Positions 53,556 to 62,691 of a DNA stretch of 64,000 nucleotides are shown here, one piece after another. Every line of letters begins with the position of its first letter. Position 1 is the stretch's first letter. The notes beneath the pieces are model-generated. The model did not search any database, was not told the origin of the DNA, and saw nothing but the letters and a program-made list of their open reading frames with translations. The translations under genes were made by a program, and so were the position numbers. Source of the stretch: Alphaproteobacteria bacterium. GTDB taxonomy: Bacteria > Pseudomonadota > Alphaproteobacteria > JAVJVX01. The DNA is taken from assembly GCA_040220875.1 (NCBI GenBank), contig JAVJVX010000009.1, positions 434,001 to 498,000 on the forward strand. The letters are read 5' to 3'.

Positions 53556-54368
53556 ATGATGGCAATCAACGAGATGGATGTGATTCTCCTCTGCGGCGGG
53601 CTCGGCACGCGGCTGCGCGAAGAGACGGAATTCAAGCCCAAACCCATGGTGGAGATCGGCAAGCATCCGATCCTCTGGCATATCATGCGTCATTACCGCG
53701 CCTATGGACCGAGGAATTTCATCCTCTGCCTCGGTTACCGGGGTGACGTTATCCGCGATTATTTCATCAATTACCGCCGCCATAACAGCGATGTGGCGGT
53801 CGATCTTCGCAGCGGCGGCATTGAAACCCTTTCCAACGAGTTCGACGAGGACTGGCGCGTGGTGATGGCCGAGACCGGCAGCGAGTCGCTGACCGGCCGG
53901 CGCATGGCCCTCGCCCTCAAGTATCTGCGCGGAGACACCTTCTTTGCCACCTACGGTGACGGGGTCAGCAATGTCGATCTCAACCAGCTCATGATGCACC
54001 ACCGGCGATCGGGCAAGCTGGCGACCGTGACGGCGGTCCATCCCTCTTCCCGCTTCGGAGAGCTGTCGATCCAGGACGGACTCGTCGATTCCTTCGCCGA
54101 GAAGCCCCAGGTTACCGAAGGCTGGATCAATGGCGGGTTTTTCGTGTTTGAACGCGCCGCATTCAACGGCGTTTCGCCGGAAGAGAATTTCAGCCTGGAA
54201 GAAGGCATCCTCGAAGAGCTCGCCGCCCGCGGACAGCTTGCAGTCTACCAGCATCACGGCTTCTGGCAGTGCATGGACACGTTCCGGGAGATGGAGCTTC
54301 TCAACCATATGTGGAAATCGGGTCAGGCACCCTGGCGGGTGGAGAACGAGCAAAGACTATCGGCATGA
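53556..54368 (+). CDS. rfbF: Glucose-1-phosphate cytidylyltransferase
   Basis: Makes CDP-glucose from CTP and glucose 1-phosphate. In 270 residues the nucleotidyltransferase signature LLCGGLGTRLREETEFKPKPMVEIG is complete, as are the FILCLGYRGDVIRDYF and ATYGDGVSNVDL segments and the late INGGFFVFE. It is the first gene of the sugar island; its stop overlaps rfbG by 4 bases. An alternative ATG lies one codon downstream. Confidence 0.95.
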   Translation: MMAINEMDVILLCGGLGTRLREETEFKPKPMVEIGKHPILWHIMRHYRAYGPRNFILCLGYRGDVIRDYFINYRRHNSDVAVDLRSGGIETLSNEFDEDWRVVMAETGSESLTGRRMALALKYLRGDTFFATYGDGVSNVDLNQLMMHHRRSGKLATVTAVHPSSRFGELSIQDGLVDSFAEKPQVTEGWINGGFFVFERAAFNGVSPEENFSLEEGILEELAARGQLAVYQHHGFWQCMDTFREMELLNHMWKSGQAPWRVENEQRLSA

Positions 54369-55426
54369 CACCCGAATTCTGGCATAACCGCGCTGTTTTC
54401 CTGACCGGTCATACCGGGTTTATGGGCGGCTGGCTGAGCTTCTGGCTGGCCGAGCTCGGCGCCCGGCTGACGGGCTACGCATTGACACCGCCAACGCGTC
54501 CGAACTTTTTTTCCCTCTCCGGACTCGAAACGCGCCTCCATTCGCTGATTGCCGATATTCGCGACCCGATCCTTCTGAAGAACGCCATTCTGTCGGCCGA
54601 GCCCGAAATCGTGTTTCACCTGGCCGCCCAGCCTCTTGTTCGGGATGCGTACCGCCGACCGGCCGAGACTTTCGAGACCAACGTGATGGGCACCGTCAAC
54701 CTGCTCGAGGCGATCCGGCACTGCCCCTCCGTGCGGGCGGTGGTGATCGTGACATCGGACAAGGTGTATGCGAACCAGGAATGGGCCTGGGGATACCGCG
54801 AATCGGACCGTCTCGGCGGCCGGGAACCCTATGGCGCGAGCAAGGCAGCGGCGGAAATCGTGGTCGATTCCTACCGCGCCTCCTATTTCGCAAGCCAGGC
54901 CACGCCCTGCGCCATCGCCACGGTCCGGGCCGGAAATATCATCGGTGGCGGTGATTGGGCGGCCGAACGCCTGGTACCGGACGCGATCCGCGCCTTTGTT
55001 CGCGGTCAGACACTCGCGATCCGCCACCCCGAGGCCGTCCGGCCCTGGCAACATGTACTGGAACCCCTCAACGGCTATCTCTGTCTGGCGGAAAAACTGA
55101 TAGCGGATCCCGACGGCACGGCAGGTCCCTGGAATTTCGGCCCGGCGCAGGACGATATCCGCCCGGTCGCCTGGCTGGCAGACCGGATCAGCGAACTCTG
55201 GGGGGACGGCGCTCACTGGCATCACGCCAATGAAAGCGGTCCTTACGAAGCGACACTGCTTGCCGTCGATAGCGCCAAGGCGCACCAGAAACTGGGCTGG
55301 CGCCCAGTCTGGACGCTGGACCACGGGCTGGCGGAAACGGTGGCCTGGTACAAGGCAGAACAACGGGGCGCCGATTGCGCCGCTCAGACAGCATCACAGA
55401 TCGAACGATTTCAGGAGGCAGCCTGA
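54365..55426 (+). CDS. rfbG: CDP-glucose 4,6-dehydratase
   Basis: Converts CDP-glucose to CDP-4-keto-6-deoxyglucose. The 353-residue extended SDR has the NAD motif GHTGFMGGW, the catalytic Tyr/Lys in EPYGASKAAAEIVV and the substrate-class segments VIVTSDKVYANQEW and GGGDWAAERLVPDAIRAF. The ATG at 54365 is used because it overlaps the rfbF stop (ATGA). The next gene's ATG again overlaps its stop. Confidence 0.95.
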   Translation: MTPEFWHNRAVFLTGHTGFMGGWLSFWLAELGARLTGYALTPPTRPNFFSLSGLETRLHSLIADIRDPILLKNAILSAEPEIVFHLAAQPLVRDAYRRPAETFETNVMGTVNLLEAIRHCPSVRAVVIVTSDKVYANQEWAWGYRESDRLGGREPYGASKAAAEIVVDSYRASYFASQATPCAIATVRAGNIIGGGDWAAERLVPDAIRAFVRGQTLAIRHPEAVRPWQHVLEPLNGYLCLAEKLIADPDGTAGPWNFGPAQDDIRPVAWLADRISELWGDGAHWHHANESGPYEATLLAVDSAKAHQKLGWRPVWTLDHGLAETVAWYKAEQRGADCAAQTASQIERFQEAA

Positions 55427-56700
55427 TGGCGCTGGCAAATCAATCCGTCCCACCGCTTGAAGGCGAGCGTTGGCATTCCCACTGTCGTTTCTGCCGCGCC
55501 CCCCTGACCACCACCCTGGTCGATCTCGGCACCACGCCCGCGGCCAATGCGTATCGGACGCCGACCCAGATGCGTCTGGGCGAGACCTACTACCCGCTAC
55601 ACGCTTATGTCTGCGACAGTTGCAAGCTGGTCCAGCTCGAGGATTTCCAAACTCCGGGCCAGCTTTTCTCCGATTACCTGTATTTCTCCTCGTATTCCGA
55701 GAGCTGGCTGGAACACGCCGCCGCTTTCGCCGACATGGCAGTTGAGCGCTTCGGTCTCACGCCCCGCTCACTGGTGATGGAAGTTGCCAGCAACGATGGC
55801 TATCTCCTCAAGAATTTCCTCAGGAAACGTATTCCGGTGCTGGGCATCGAGCCGGCCGCAAATATAGCCATGGCGGCCCAGCGCGACGGCATTCCGACCC
55901 TGGTCGAGTTCTTCGGTGTCGAGGCCGCACGGCATCTGGTTCGTGGCGGACAACTGGCTGACCTGCTGATCGGCAATAATGTGCTGGCCCACGTACCCGA
56001 CATCAACGATTTCGTACGCGGCCTGTCGGTGGTGCTCAAACCCGACGGTGTGCTGGTGATGGAGTTTCCCCATCTCCTCAACCTGCTCGAGAAAAGCCAG
56101 TTCGACACCATCTATCACGAGCATTTTTCCTACCTCTCCATCCTGGCCGTCGAACGGATCTTTGAAGCCCACGGCCTGGCCATCTTCGACGTGGACAGGC
56201 TGCCGACCCATGGCGGCTCGCTCCGGATCTATGCCTGCCTCGCGATCAACCGCCGGCCGGAGGAAGCGGGGCTGGCCGAGGTCCGGGCCGCGGAAAAAGC
56301 GGCCGGTTTGGGCCGGCTTGAGACCTATGCCGGATTTTCCGAAAGATGCGGGACGATCAAGCGCGACCTGCTGCGCTTCCTGATCGACGCACGCGAAGCC
56401 GGCAAGACGGTAGCCGGCTACGGCGCGCCCGCGAAAGGCAACACGCTCCTCAATTACTGCGGCATCAAGGCCGATCTACTTCCCTTCACGGTGGATATCA
56501 GCCCGCACAAGCAAGGGCTTTTCCTGCCGGGCAGCCGAATCCCCGTGTTCGATCCGGGCCACCTGACCGAAGCGCGGCCGGATTATGTCCTGATCCTGCC
56601 CTGGAACCTGACTGCGGAGATCACACGCTCCATGTCGCATATCCGGGACTGGGGCGGCCGCTTTGTCGTCCCCATTCCTGCCCTCACGGTGCTGGACTGA
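55426..56700 (+). CDS. Sugar C-methyltransferase (class I, zinc-binding N-terminus)
   Basis: A 424-residue enzyme of the TylC3/NovU-like C-methyltransferase type that adds a branching methyl to NDP-ketosugars. It has an N-terminal Cys-rich zinc motif (CRFCRAPL and later CDSCKLVQ), a SAM domain (VMEVASNDGYLLKNF, then NNVLAHVPDINDFV) and a C-terminal Methyltransf_14-like domain (KTVAGYGAPAKGNTLLNYCGI). The product is probably a C-methyl-4-keto-6-deoxyhexose linked to CDP, given the preceding genes. The methylated carbon cannot be told from sequence. Confidence 0.88.
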   Translation: MALANQSVPPLEGERWHSHCRFCRAPLTTTLVDLGTTPAANAYRTPTQMRLGETYYPLHAYVCDSCKLVQLEDFQTPGQLFSDYLYFSSYSESWLEHAAAFADMAVERFGLTPRSLVMEVASNDGYLLKNFLRKRIPVLGIEPAANIAMAAQRDGIPTLVEFFGVEAARHLVRGGQLADLLIGNNVLAHVPDINDFVRGLSVVLKPDGVLVMEFPHLLNLLEKSQFDTIYHEHFSYLSILAVERIFEAHGLAIFDVDRLPTHGGSLRIYACLAINRRPEEAGLAEVRAAEKAAGLGRLETYAGFSERCGTIKRDLLRFLIDAREAGKTVAGYGAPAKGNTLLNYCGIKADLLPFTVDISPHKQGLFLPGSRIPVFDPGHLTEARPDYVLILPWNLTAEITRSMSHIRDWGGRFVVPIPALTVLD

Positions 56701-56715
56701 CCGGAGACCGGAGAC

Positions 56716-57255
56716 ATGCTGTTCTCCTCCATCGATTTGGGCGAAGCCTGCGTCATAGATCCCACACGTCACGAAGACGCGCGCGGTTACTTTGCCCGCA
56801 CCTATTGCGCGCACGAATTCAGGGCCATGGGGCTGAACACCGAATGGATCCAGTGCGGCACATCCTACAGCCGCCTGGCCGGGACGCTGCGCGGCCTGCA
56901 CTTCCAGCAGACGCCCTTCGCCGAGATCAAGCTGGTCCGCTGCACGCGCGGCGCGATCTTCGATGTCATCGTCGATATTCGTCCCGGCTCACGCACGCGG
57001 GGCCGCTGGTTCGCAACCGAACTCACGGCCGAGAACGGCCGGATCATCTATATCCCCGAGGGCTTCGCGCACGGCTTCCAAACGCTTTGTGACGGAAGCG
57101 AGGTATTCTATCAGATCTCCACAGCCTACGAGCCCGAGGCCTCGTCCGGTATCCGTTACGACGATCCGACGATCGAAATCCCGTGGCCGCTGCCGGTTTC
57201 GGAAATCAGCGCGCGGGACGCCGCGCTGCCCGATATGGACATGGCACCATGCTAG
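56716..57255 (+). CDS. dTDP-4-dehydrorhamnose 3,5-epimerase-like enzyme
   Basis: A 179-residue RmlC-type cupin. The catalytic His lies in GTLRGLHFQ, with further motifs VIVDIRPGSRTRGRW, YIPEGFAHGFQTL and the Tyr-bearing VFYQISTAY. In this cluster the likely substrate is a CDP-linked 4-keto-6-deoxy sugar rather than a dTDP one. It starts 15 bases after the C-methyltransferase, consistent with epimerisation after methylation. Confidence 0.88.
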   Translation: MLFSSIDLGEACVIDPTRHEDARGYFARTYCAHEFRAMGLNTEWIQCGTSYSRLAGTLRGLHFQQTPFAEIKLVRCTRGAIFDVIVDIRPGSRTRGRWFATELTAENGRIIYIPEGFAHGFQTLCDGSEVFYQISTAYEPEASSGIRYDDPTIEIPWPLPVSEISARDAALPDMDMAPC

Positions 57256-57737
57256 AGATCTCCCCAGACGCTCGGATTTCCCCCCTTGCGGATATCGAGG
57301 ATTCTGTCCGCGGATCGCGCATCATCATACATCCCGGCGTTTGCATCGATTCCTTCGTCAAGTTCAAGCCGGCGGGCGGCATGGGCGACGTGGTGATCGG
57401 CCGGGGCACGACCATCAATTCCGGCTGCGTTCTCTATACCGGTAACGGCATCACCATCGGCGAGCATTGTGCGATCGCCGCCAATTGCACCTTTGCCCCC
57501 GTCAATCATGCCTACCAGGACAGCTCACGTCTTATTGTCGAGCAGGGATTTCAGGAAAGCCGCGGGGGAATCTGCATCGGAAATGACGTCTGGATCGGCG
57601 CCAATTGCGTCATTCTGGACGGCGCCGTTATCGGGGCCGGCGCGGTGATCGCCGCAGGTACGATCGTGCGCGACGAATTGCCTCCCTATTCGGTCAGCCG
57701 CGGCATCCCCGCCACCGTCACAGGGTACCGGTCATGA
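57249..57737 (+). CDS. Left-handed beta-helix acyltransferase (hexapeptide repeat)
   Basis: A 162-residue acetyl/acyltransferase. Hexapeptide-repeat strands (VVIGRGTTINSGCVLYTGNGITIGEHCAIAANC, in parts, and ICIGNDVWIGANCVILDGAVIGAGAVIAAGTIV) make a LbH fold; the loop His in FAPVNHAY is a candidate catalytic base. It probably acylates the sugar made by this cluster. The ATG at 57249 overlaps the upstream gene by 7 bases. Confidence 0.88.
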   Translation: MLEISPDARISPLADIEDSVRGSRIIIHPGVCIDSFVKFKPAGGMGDVVIGRGTTINSGCVLYTGNGITIGEHCAIAANCTFAPVNHAYQDSSRLIVEQGFQESRGGICIGNDVWIGANCVILDGAVIGAGAVIAAGTIVRDELPPYSVSRGIPATVTGYRS

Positions 57738-58564
57738 AGTTCACAATTTTCGGCGCAACAGGTTTTATCGGGGCGGCCCAGCTCCGCTATCTCCGGGCCC
57801 AGGGACACGAGGTGCTGACCCCCGGCCGGGAGGAGACAGCCGATGCCAGGTTCCTGGCCGGGACCGATTTCGGTCACGCGATCTATGCGATCGGGCTCAC
57901 GGCCGATTTCCGGCGCAAGCCCATCGAGACGCTCCGCGCGCATACCGGTGTTCTGGCCGAATTGCTGGCGCTGGGAAAATTCAGCTCCTTTACCTACCTC
58001 TCTTCAACCCGGGTTTATGGCTGCGAGGGCGGACCGACCCACGAGGAAGCCCCGCTCACTCTCAGTCCGGCCAAGCCCGATCATCTCTACAATGCGAGCA
58101 AAATCGCGGGCGAATCCCTTGTTCTTGCCCTCGACCGGCCCGACTACCGAGTGGTGCGGCTTTCCAATGTTTACGGCGCGGATTTCACCTCGGAGAATTT
58201 TCTCACCTCCGTTCTGCGCCAGGCGGTCCGGGGCCGCATCCGCCTGCACACATCTCTTGCCTCGGAAAAGGATTACATCGCCCTCAGTGACGTCGTGGAT
58301 ACGCTCCCCGCCATCGCGCTGGCGGGCCGGCACCGGCTATACAATCTGGCGGCCGGTGAAAACGTTTCCCATGGCGAGATATGCGACCGGCTCGCCCGGC
58401 TATGCCAGGCGGATATCCGTGTTGGCGAGGGTGCGCCGATAGTGCGTTGCCCGCCGATCGACATCTCGCGACTGGGGGCGGAGTTTGATTTCCGGCCCGC
58501 CTCTCTCCTCACCGATATGACGCGCCTGGTCGCCCTGTCGCGCGCGGAGCTCGAAACGGCATGA
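57734..58564 (+). CDS. NAD-dependent sugar epimerase/reductase (extended SDR)
   Basis: A 276-residue SDR with a GATGFIG nucleotide motif right at the N-terminus (MKFTIFGATGFIG), STRVYG before the catalytic YNASK, and RLSNVYGADF. By position it is the likely 4-ketoreductase that completes the CDP-sugar, but an epimerase role is also possible. The ATG overlaps the previous stop (ATGA) and the next start overlaps its stop. Confidence 0.85.
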   Translation: MKFTIFGATGFIGAAQLRYLRAQGHEVLTPGREETADARFLAGTDFGHAIYAIGLTADFRRKPIETLRAHTGVLAELLALGKFSSFTYLSSTRVYGCEGGPTHEEAPLTLSPAKPDHLYNASKIAGESLVLALDRPDYRVVRLSNVYGADFTSENFLTSVLRQAVRGRIRLHTSLASEKDYIALSDVVDTLPAIALAGRHRLYNLAAGENVSHGEICDRLARLCQADIRVGEGAPIVRCPPIDISRLGAEFDFRPASLLTDMTRLVALSRAELETA

Positions 58565-59340
58565 TCCAGATCGACATGAAAAAAGGCGTGGTCATACTGA
58601 CCGAGGAGGATGCACCCGGGGGACAGCACCGGGTCTCCCACAGGATGGACACGCAAGAAGCCTTCCGGGCTGTCTCACGCGCCTGGATCCGTGCGGGCTG
58701 GGACACCAAATATGTCTACGGGTTCTCGTGGTTTGGCCGGCCGGTCATTCAGCTGCCGGATGACATGATCCGGATTCAGGAAGTGATCTACGCGCTCAAG
58801 CCCGACATTCTGATCGAGACGGGCGTCGCCCATGGCGGGTCCCTCGTCTTTTACGCCACACTTTTCGAGGCCATGAAAAAAGGCCGCGTCGTCGGCATAG
58901 ACATCGAAATCCGGCCGCACAATCGTGCCGCCATCGAGTCCCACGAGTTCTTCGACCGGATCACGCTGATCGAAGGTTCATCGATCGATCCGGATATCGG
59001 GGCGAGAGCGCGGGAGGAGGTCAAGGAGAGCGATACTGTCCTGGTGATTCTCGACAGCAACCATACCAGGGACCATGTTCTGGAGGAGCTGAGGATGTAT
59101 GCCGACCTGGTTTCCGTCGGCTCCTATATCGTTGCGACAGATGGCGTGATGGGAGAGGTCGTGGGCGCGCCACGCACCGAAGCCGACTGGTCCTGGAACA
59201 ACCCGAAGGAAGCGGCTCTTCAATTCGTCGCCGAGGATTCCCGCTTCAAAATCGAGGAGCCGGCATTTCCCTTTAACGAGGGGCTGATCACGGAGCGGGT
59301 CACCTATTGGCCCGGCGCCTTCGTCAAGCGCGTCCGCTAG
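58561..59340 (+). CDS. CmcI-family protein (rhamnosyl O-methyltransferase / cephalosporin hydroxylase-like)
   Basis: A 259-residue protein of the RMNT_CmcI family. The family landmarks are present: IQLPDDMIRIQEVIYALKPDILIETGVAHGGSLVFYATLFE (in parts), the acid-metal segment VVGIDIEIRPHN and VLVILDSNHTRDHVLEELRMYADLV. These are SAM-dependent O-methyltransferases of sugars in many bacteria, so a role in O-methylating the flagellin glycan is likely. The cephalosporin name reflects homology only. It overlaps the SDR gene by 4 bases and is the last gene of this run. Confidence 0.85.
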   Translation: MIQIDMKKGVVILTEEDAPGGQHRVSHRMDTQEAFRAVSRAWIRAGWDTKYVYGFSWFGRPVIQLPDDMIRIQEVIYALKPDILIETGVAHGGSLVFYATLFEAMKKGRVVGIDIEIRPHNRAAIESHEFFDRITLIEGSSIDPDIGARAREEVKESDTVLVILDSNHTRDHVLEELRMYADLVSVGSYIVATDGVMGEVVGAPRTEADWSWNNPKEAALQFVAEDSRFKIEEPAFPFNEGLITERVTYWPGAFVKRVR

Positions 59341-59352
59341 CGCCGCGCCATA

Positions 59353-61887
59353 TCAGGCGGCCGCGGCCGCTTTGCCAGCAGTTCTCTCTTTTTCCTTCAG
59401 TGCCGCGCGCAGCGCCGCCTGGAAATTTTCCACGAAATCGTCGATCCGGCAGAGCGCGGATTGCTGGACCATCGGCCGCAGATGGTAGCGAAGAAAGGTG
59501 ATGCTGTCGGGATTTTGAGCCAGCTCAACCGCCGCATCGATGAATTCGGCATCTGATCCGACAGAAAGCTCACCCAGGCTGACGTTGTTGAGGATCGAAT
59601 GGCTCATGCGCTGGTGCATGCCCGGTCCCACTTTCGTGACCACCGGCACGCCCATCCAAACGGCCTCGCAGGTCGTCGTGCCCCCCGTCAGGGGGAAAGT
59701 ATCGAGCGAGATATCGATCTCGTTATAGAAGTCGAGATGGGAGGTCTCGATCTTCTTGTTATTCACGAAATACAGACGTTCGGGGCCTATGCCGTGTTTT
59801 TCGAACTCGCGCACCAGGTTCGTCTTGAGAACAACGGAATCGATTTCGGGGCGCACCACAAGAAACCGCGAGTCGGGCACGCGCGACATGACCTGACCCC
59901 AGAGCCCAATTGTTTCGGGCGTGTATTTGTAGGTATTGTTGAGCGTCCCGAAGGTGATGATCCCGTTTCTTTCGAATGGAATGACCGGATTGATTGGCAC
60001 ATCCTCGAAGGAATCGAAGCAGACCCAGCTTTCCGGCAAAACCAGCGGCTTTTCCGCCAGAAGGTCCTCGCGGACCGGCTTTACGTAAGGATCGGTTACG
60101 AGAAAATCAACGGTCTCCATGCCCGTGGTGTAGGGATAGCCGAGCCAGCAGATCTGAACCGGTGCCGGCTTGTAGGCCAGGACCTCGAGCTTGTGGGACA
60201 TGGTAAATCCGTTCAGCTCGATCAGAATATCCACCTCGTCCCGTCGGATGGCTTCCGCGATCTCGCGCTCGCTCATCCCGTCCACGAACGTGAACCTGTC
60301 GACATGATCGATAAATTTCTTTTGCAGCGGATCGTTCGGCGCACGTTCGGGCGTGTAGCAATAAAACTCGAAGCCGGACTTGTCGTAGTTGAGCAGGATC
60401 GGCCCGACGAAACGGGCAACAGAATGCCCCTTCAGATCGGACGAAAGAACTCCGACGCGAATTTTCCGCCCCTTGTCGCGTGTGCGCAGTTTGGCCTCGG
60501 GAAGCGGACTGGCCTGCGAGGCGCGGACCATGTTGTCGGCCCAGCCCTTGTGAAGGCTGAAGAGCTTGGAGAGCTGATCATCCGTTCTGGCGTGAACCAG
60601 GAGATCGAGAAAGACCGCCGATTGTCCGCTCGTGTGGAACTGCCGGGTCAGCCCGAACAGATCGCCCAACTCGCGAAGCCCCTCGAAATCGCAGGTTGCC
60701 TGGAAAATCTGGAATGGATTGCAGCGGTGGCCCGGCTCGAGGTCGTCCAGTGTCAGCGTCGCATGAGCATAGAAATTTGCTTCATCGTATCGGTTGAGAT
60801 GACGAAGGGAGCGGATCAGGTTTACATGAGGCCCCGGCGCCCGCGGCGCGCGTTGTAGCGCCTCCTTGTAGAACTTGATAGCCAGGTCGTAGCGGTGCTG
60901 ACCCATGAAGGCATTGCCGAGATTGTTCAGCGCCGGGTACTTGCCGGGATCCAGCTCGATTGCCTTGGCATAGAAATGCGCCGCCAGGTCTATCCGATTG
61001 AGCGTATTCAGGCAGGAGCCGGCATCGTTCCAGGCTTCGTAACTGTCAGGATTGAGCTCCACAATCTTCTGAAGAACGCGTATCGCGGCCTCCATCCGGC
61101 CAAGCCGCCCCAGCGTACGCCCCACCACGGCATGCTGATGCCAGTCTTCCGGGTCATTTTCCATTTGCTGCAGATAGGACTGGATCGCCGCCTCGGGGTC
61201 GCCGCCTTCCTCGACGGAACGCAGAATTTCGGCGCGGAATTCTTCCGATTCCCCGGCCGTATCGAAGGCCCGGCGATATGCGGTCATTGCCTCGCCGGTC
61301 CGACCGAGCTGTTCGAGACAAAAGCCCACGTTGCTGTGAGCGCGCGTATCGTTGGGATCGATGAGAAGATGCTGTTCGTAAGCCGAGACCGCTGCCGCGA
61401 AATCTCCGGATTGCTGCAGGATTTCACCACGCTGGCGGTGGTAGTTTTTGAGTCCGGGCTCAATTTTCCGGGCGGCGTCGAGCATCGTCAGCGCATCCCC
61501 GAAACGCTCGGTCTCCCGCAGCAGAACGATGTAGTGAAGACGCGCCTGCAGGTCCTGCGGATCCAGGCTCAGGGCCGATTTCAACGATTTCTCAGCCGCC
61601 TCGTAGGTCCCGGTCTCGATCCGGATCTTGGCCAGATTGCCGAGGAAATCCGCGCGGTCCGGCGCCGCCTGGATCGAGGCCTCTATCTTTTCGACCGCGG
61701 TCGCGCTGTCTCCGGATTGATGATATGCGATTCCAAGATAGTGCAAGGCATCGGGGTGCGCCGGCACCTTTTCGAGCACCTTGCCGTAAATTTCGATTGC
61801 ATCCTCGAGATTGCCCGCCTGATGCATCCGGACGGCGCGCTGCATCAGATCACCTATACGCAGCCTGCCTTGTCTCTTGGCCATCAC
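59353..61887 (-). CDS. TPR-containing OGT-like glycosyltransferase (GT41 family)
   Basis: An 844-residue cytosolic glycosyltransferase. Residues ~10-390 are about ten TPR repeats (YGKVLEKVPAHPDALHYLGIAYHQSG and similar). Residues ~440-820 resemble the GT-B catalytic domain of O-GlcNAc transferase/SPINDLY: IRVGVLSSDLKGHSVARFV, DILIELNGFTMSHKLEVLAYKPAPVQICWLGYPYTTG (in parts), FGTLNNTYKYTPETIGLW and LDTFPLTGGTTTCEAVWMGVPVVT. Bacterial members near flagellin genes modify flagellin Ser/Thr residues. It is convergent with the CDP-sugar genes and lies 1.1 kb from flagellin. Confidence 0.9.
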   Translation of the reverse strand: MMAKRQGRLRIGDLMQRAVRMHQAGNLEDAIEIYGKVLEKVPAHPDALHYLGIAYHQSGDSATAVEKIEASIQAAPDRADFLGNLAKIRIETGTYEAAEKSLKSALSLDPQDLQARLHYIVLLRETERFGDALTMLDAARKIEPGLKNYHRQRGEILQQSGDFAAAVSAYEQHLLIDPNDTRAHSNVGFCLEQLGRTGEAMTAYRRAFDTAGESEEFRAEILRSVEEGGDPEAAIQSYLQQMENDPEDWHQHAVVGRTLGRLGRMEAAIRVLQKIVELNPDSYEAWNDAGSCLNTLNRIDLAAHFYAKAIELDPGKYPALNNLGNAFMGQHRYDLAIKFYKEALQRAPRAPGPHVNLIRSLRHLNRYDEANFYAHATLTLDDLEPGHRCNPFQIFQATCDFEGLRELGDLFGLTRQFHTSGQSAVFLDLLVHARTDDQLSKLFSLHKGWADNMVRASQASPLPEAKLRTRDKGRKIRVGVLSSDLKGHSVARFVGPILLNYDKSGFEFYCYTPERAPNDPLQKKFIDHVDRFTFVDGMSEREIAEAIRRDEVDILIELNGFTMSHKLEVLAYKPAPVQICWLGYPYTTGMETVDFLVTDPYVKPVREDLLAEKPLVLPESWVCFDSFEDVPINPVIPFERNGIITFGTLNNTYKYTPETIGLWGQVMSRVPDSRFLVVRPEIDSVVLKTNLVREFEKHGIGPERLYFVNNKKIETSHLDFYNEIDISLDTFPLTGGTTTCEAVWMGVPVVTKVGPGMHQRMSHSILNNVSLGELSVGSDAEFIDAAVELAQNPDSITFLRYHLRPMVQQSALCRIDDFVENFQAALRAALKEKERTAGKAAAAA

Positions 61888-61935
61888 TCAGTTTTCCCAT
61901 GCCATTTGCAGGCCCGACCGCCGCCAGGCCGGTGT

Positions 61936-62691
61936 TCACTTGATAAGAAGTCCCTGCCCGGTGGGAAGCTCCAGGATCTTGTAGCCCCGATCTGCCATAA
62001 ACCGGTCTTCGGCGCGCTGCTGATCGGCATAGCCAAGCCAGCCGTAATCGTCGAAGACAATCGCCCCCCCTGGCACAACCTGGTCGAACAGACGCTCCAG
62101 CGCGCCGATTTCGGCGTCGCGATTGTTCATATCGATATGGAGAAATGCGATCGGGCCGTTGGGCACGGCCTTTTCGAACGAGTCCGGGACCGGCCCCTGG
62201 GTCACGACGGCATTCGGCACATTGCGAAAGCGTTCTGTCACCTGGGCGAAAAGCCCGGCCGAATGTTCCGGCATGGCATGGTGGCTCATATCGTCCGTAT
62301 GCTCGAACAGATCGTAGAGGTAGAAACGCCGCCCGGTTTCGGAGGCGAAATCGACGTAATCGCACACGATTCTCGCCGAAGTCCCCTTGTAGGACCCGCA
62401 CTCGACGAAATCCCCTTCCCGCCGCAGCCCGTGCTGCGCCGCCCAGCACAACACGTAGACCCGCCACATGACGGCCTTTTCAGGCCCTGTCTCGGCATGG
62501 CGATTGAATGCAGCCAGGAAAGGCTCGTCCCCCAGCAGGGTGAGATTTCGCCCGAACGTGATGAGATTGTCGGCCGCGAAGATGCCCGGCTGGACATTGC
62601 CGAGCATATCCTTGAAACCTCTGGTAAAAACTGGCTTGTTGCGGACGCCGTAGAAGATACCCGGAGCAAAGTTTTTGGCGAGTTTCACCAC
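61936..62691 (-). CDS. TylF/MycF-like class I methyltransferase
   Basis: A 251-residue SAM-dependent methyltransferase. The N-terminal segment NLITFGRNLTLLGDEPF is typical for TylF-like enzymes. The SAM region is GDFVECGSYKGTSARIVCDYV, and the metal-binding Asp positions lie in IAFLHIDMNN and GGAIVFDDYGW. TylF enzymes O-methylate sugars; here the substrate is probably the flagellin glycan or its precursor. It lies upstream of and co-directional with the glycosyltransferase gene, 48 bases apart. Confidence 0.85.
   Translation of the reverse strand: MVKLAKNFAPGIFYGVRNKPVFTRGFKDMLGNVQPGIFAADNLITFGRNLTLLGDEPFLAAFNRHAETGPEKAVMWRVYVLCWAAQHGLRREGDFVECGSYKGTSARIVCDYVDFASETGRRFYLYDLFEHTDDMSHHAMPEHSAGLFAQVTERFRNVPNAVVTQGPVPDSFEKAVPNGPIAFLHIDMNNRDAEIGALERLFDQVVPGGAIVFDDYGWLGYADQQRAEDRFMADRGYKILELPTGQGLLIK

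Noticed and set aside
53556-57737. The CDP-sugar genes as a standard 3,6-dideoxyhexose (O-antigen) pathway
   Set aside because: The 3-dehydrase RfbH and its reductase are missing, and a C-methyltransferase is present instead.
58561-59340. Possible beta-lactam biosynthesis because of cephalosporin-hydroxylase homology
   Set aside because: The CmcI-type family mostly contains sugar O-methyltransferases and no other beta-lactam gene is nearby; the sugar context explains it better.
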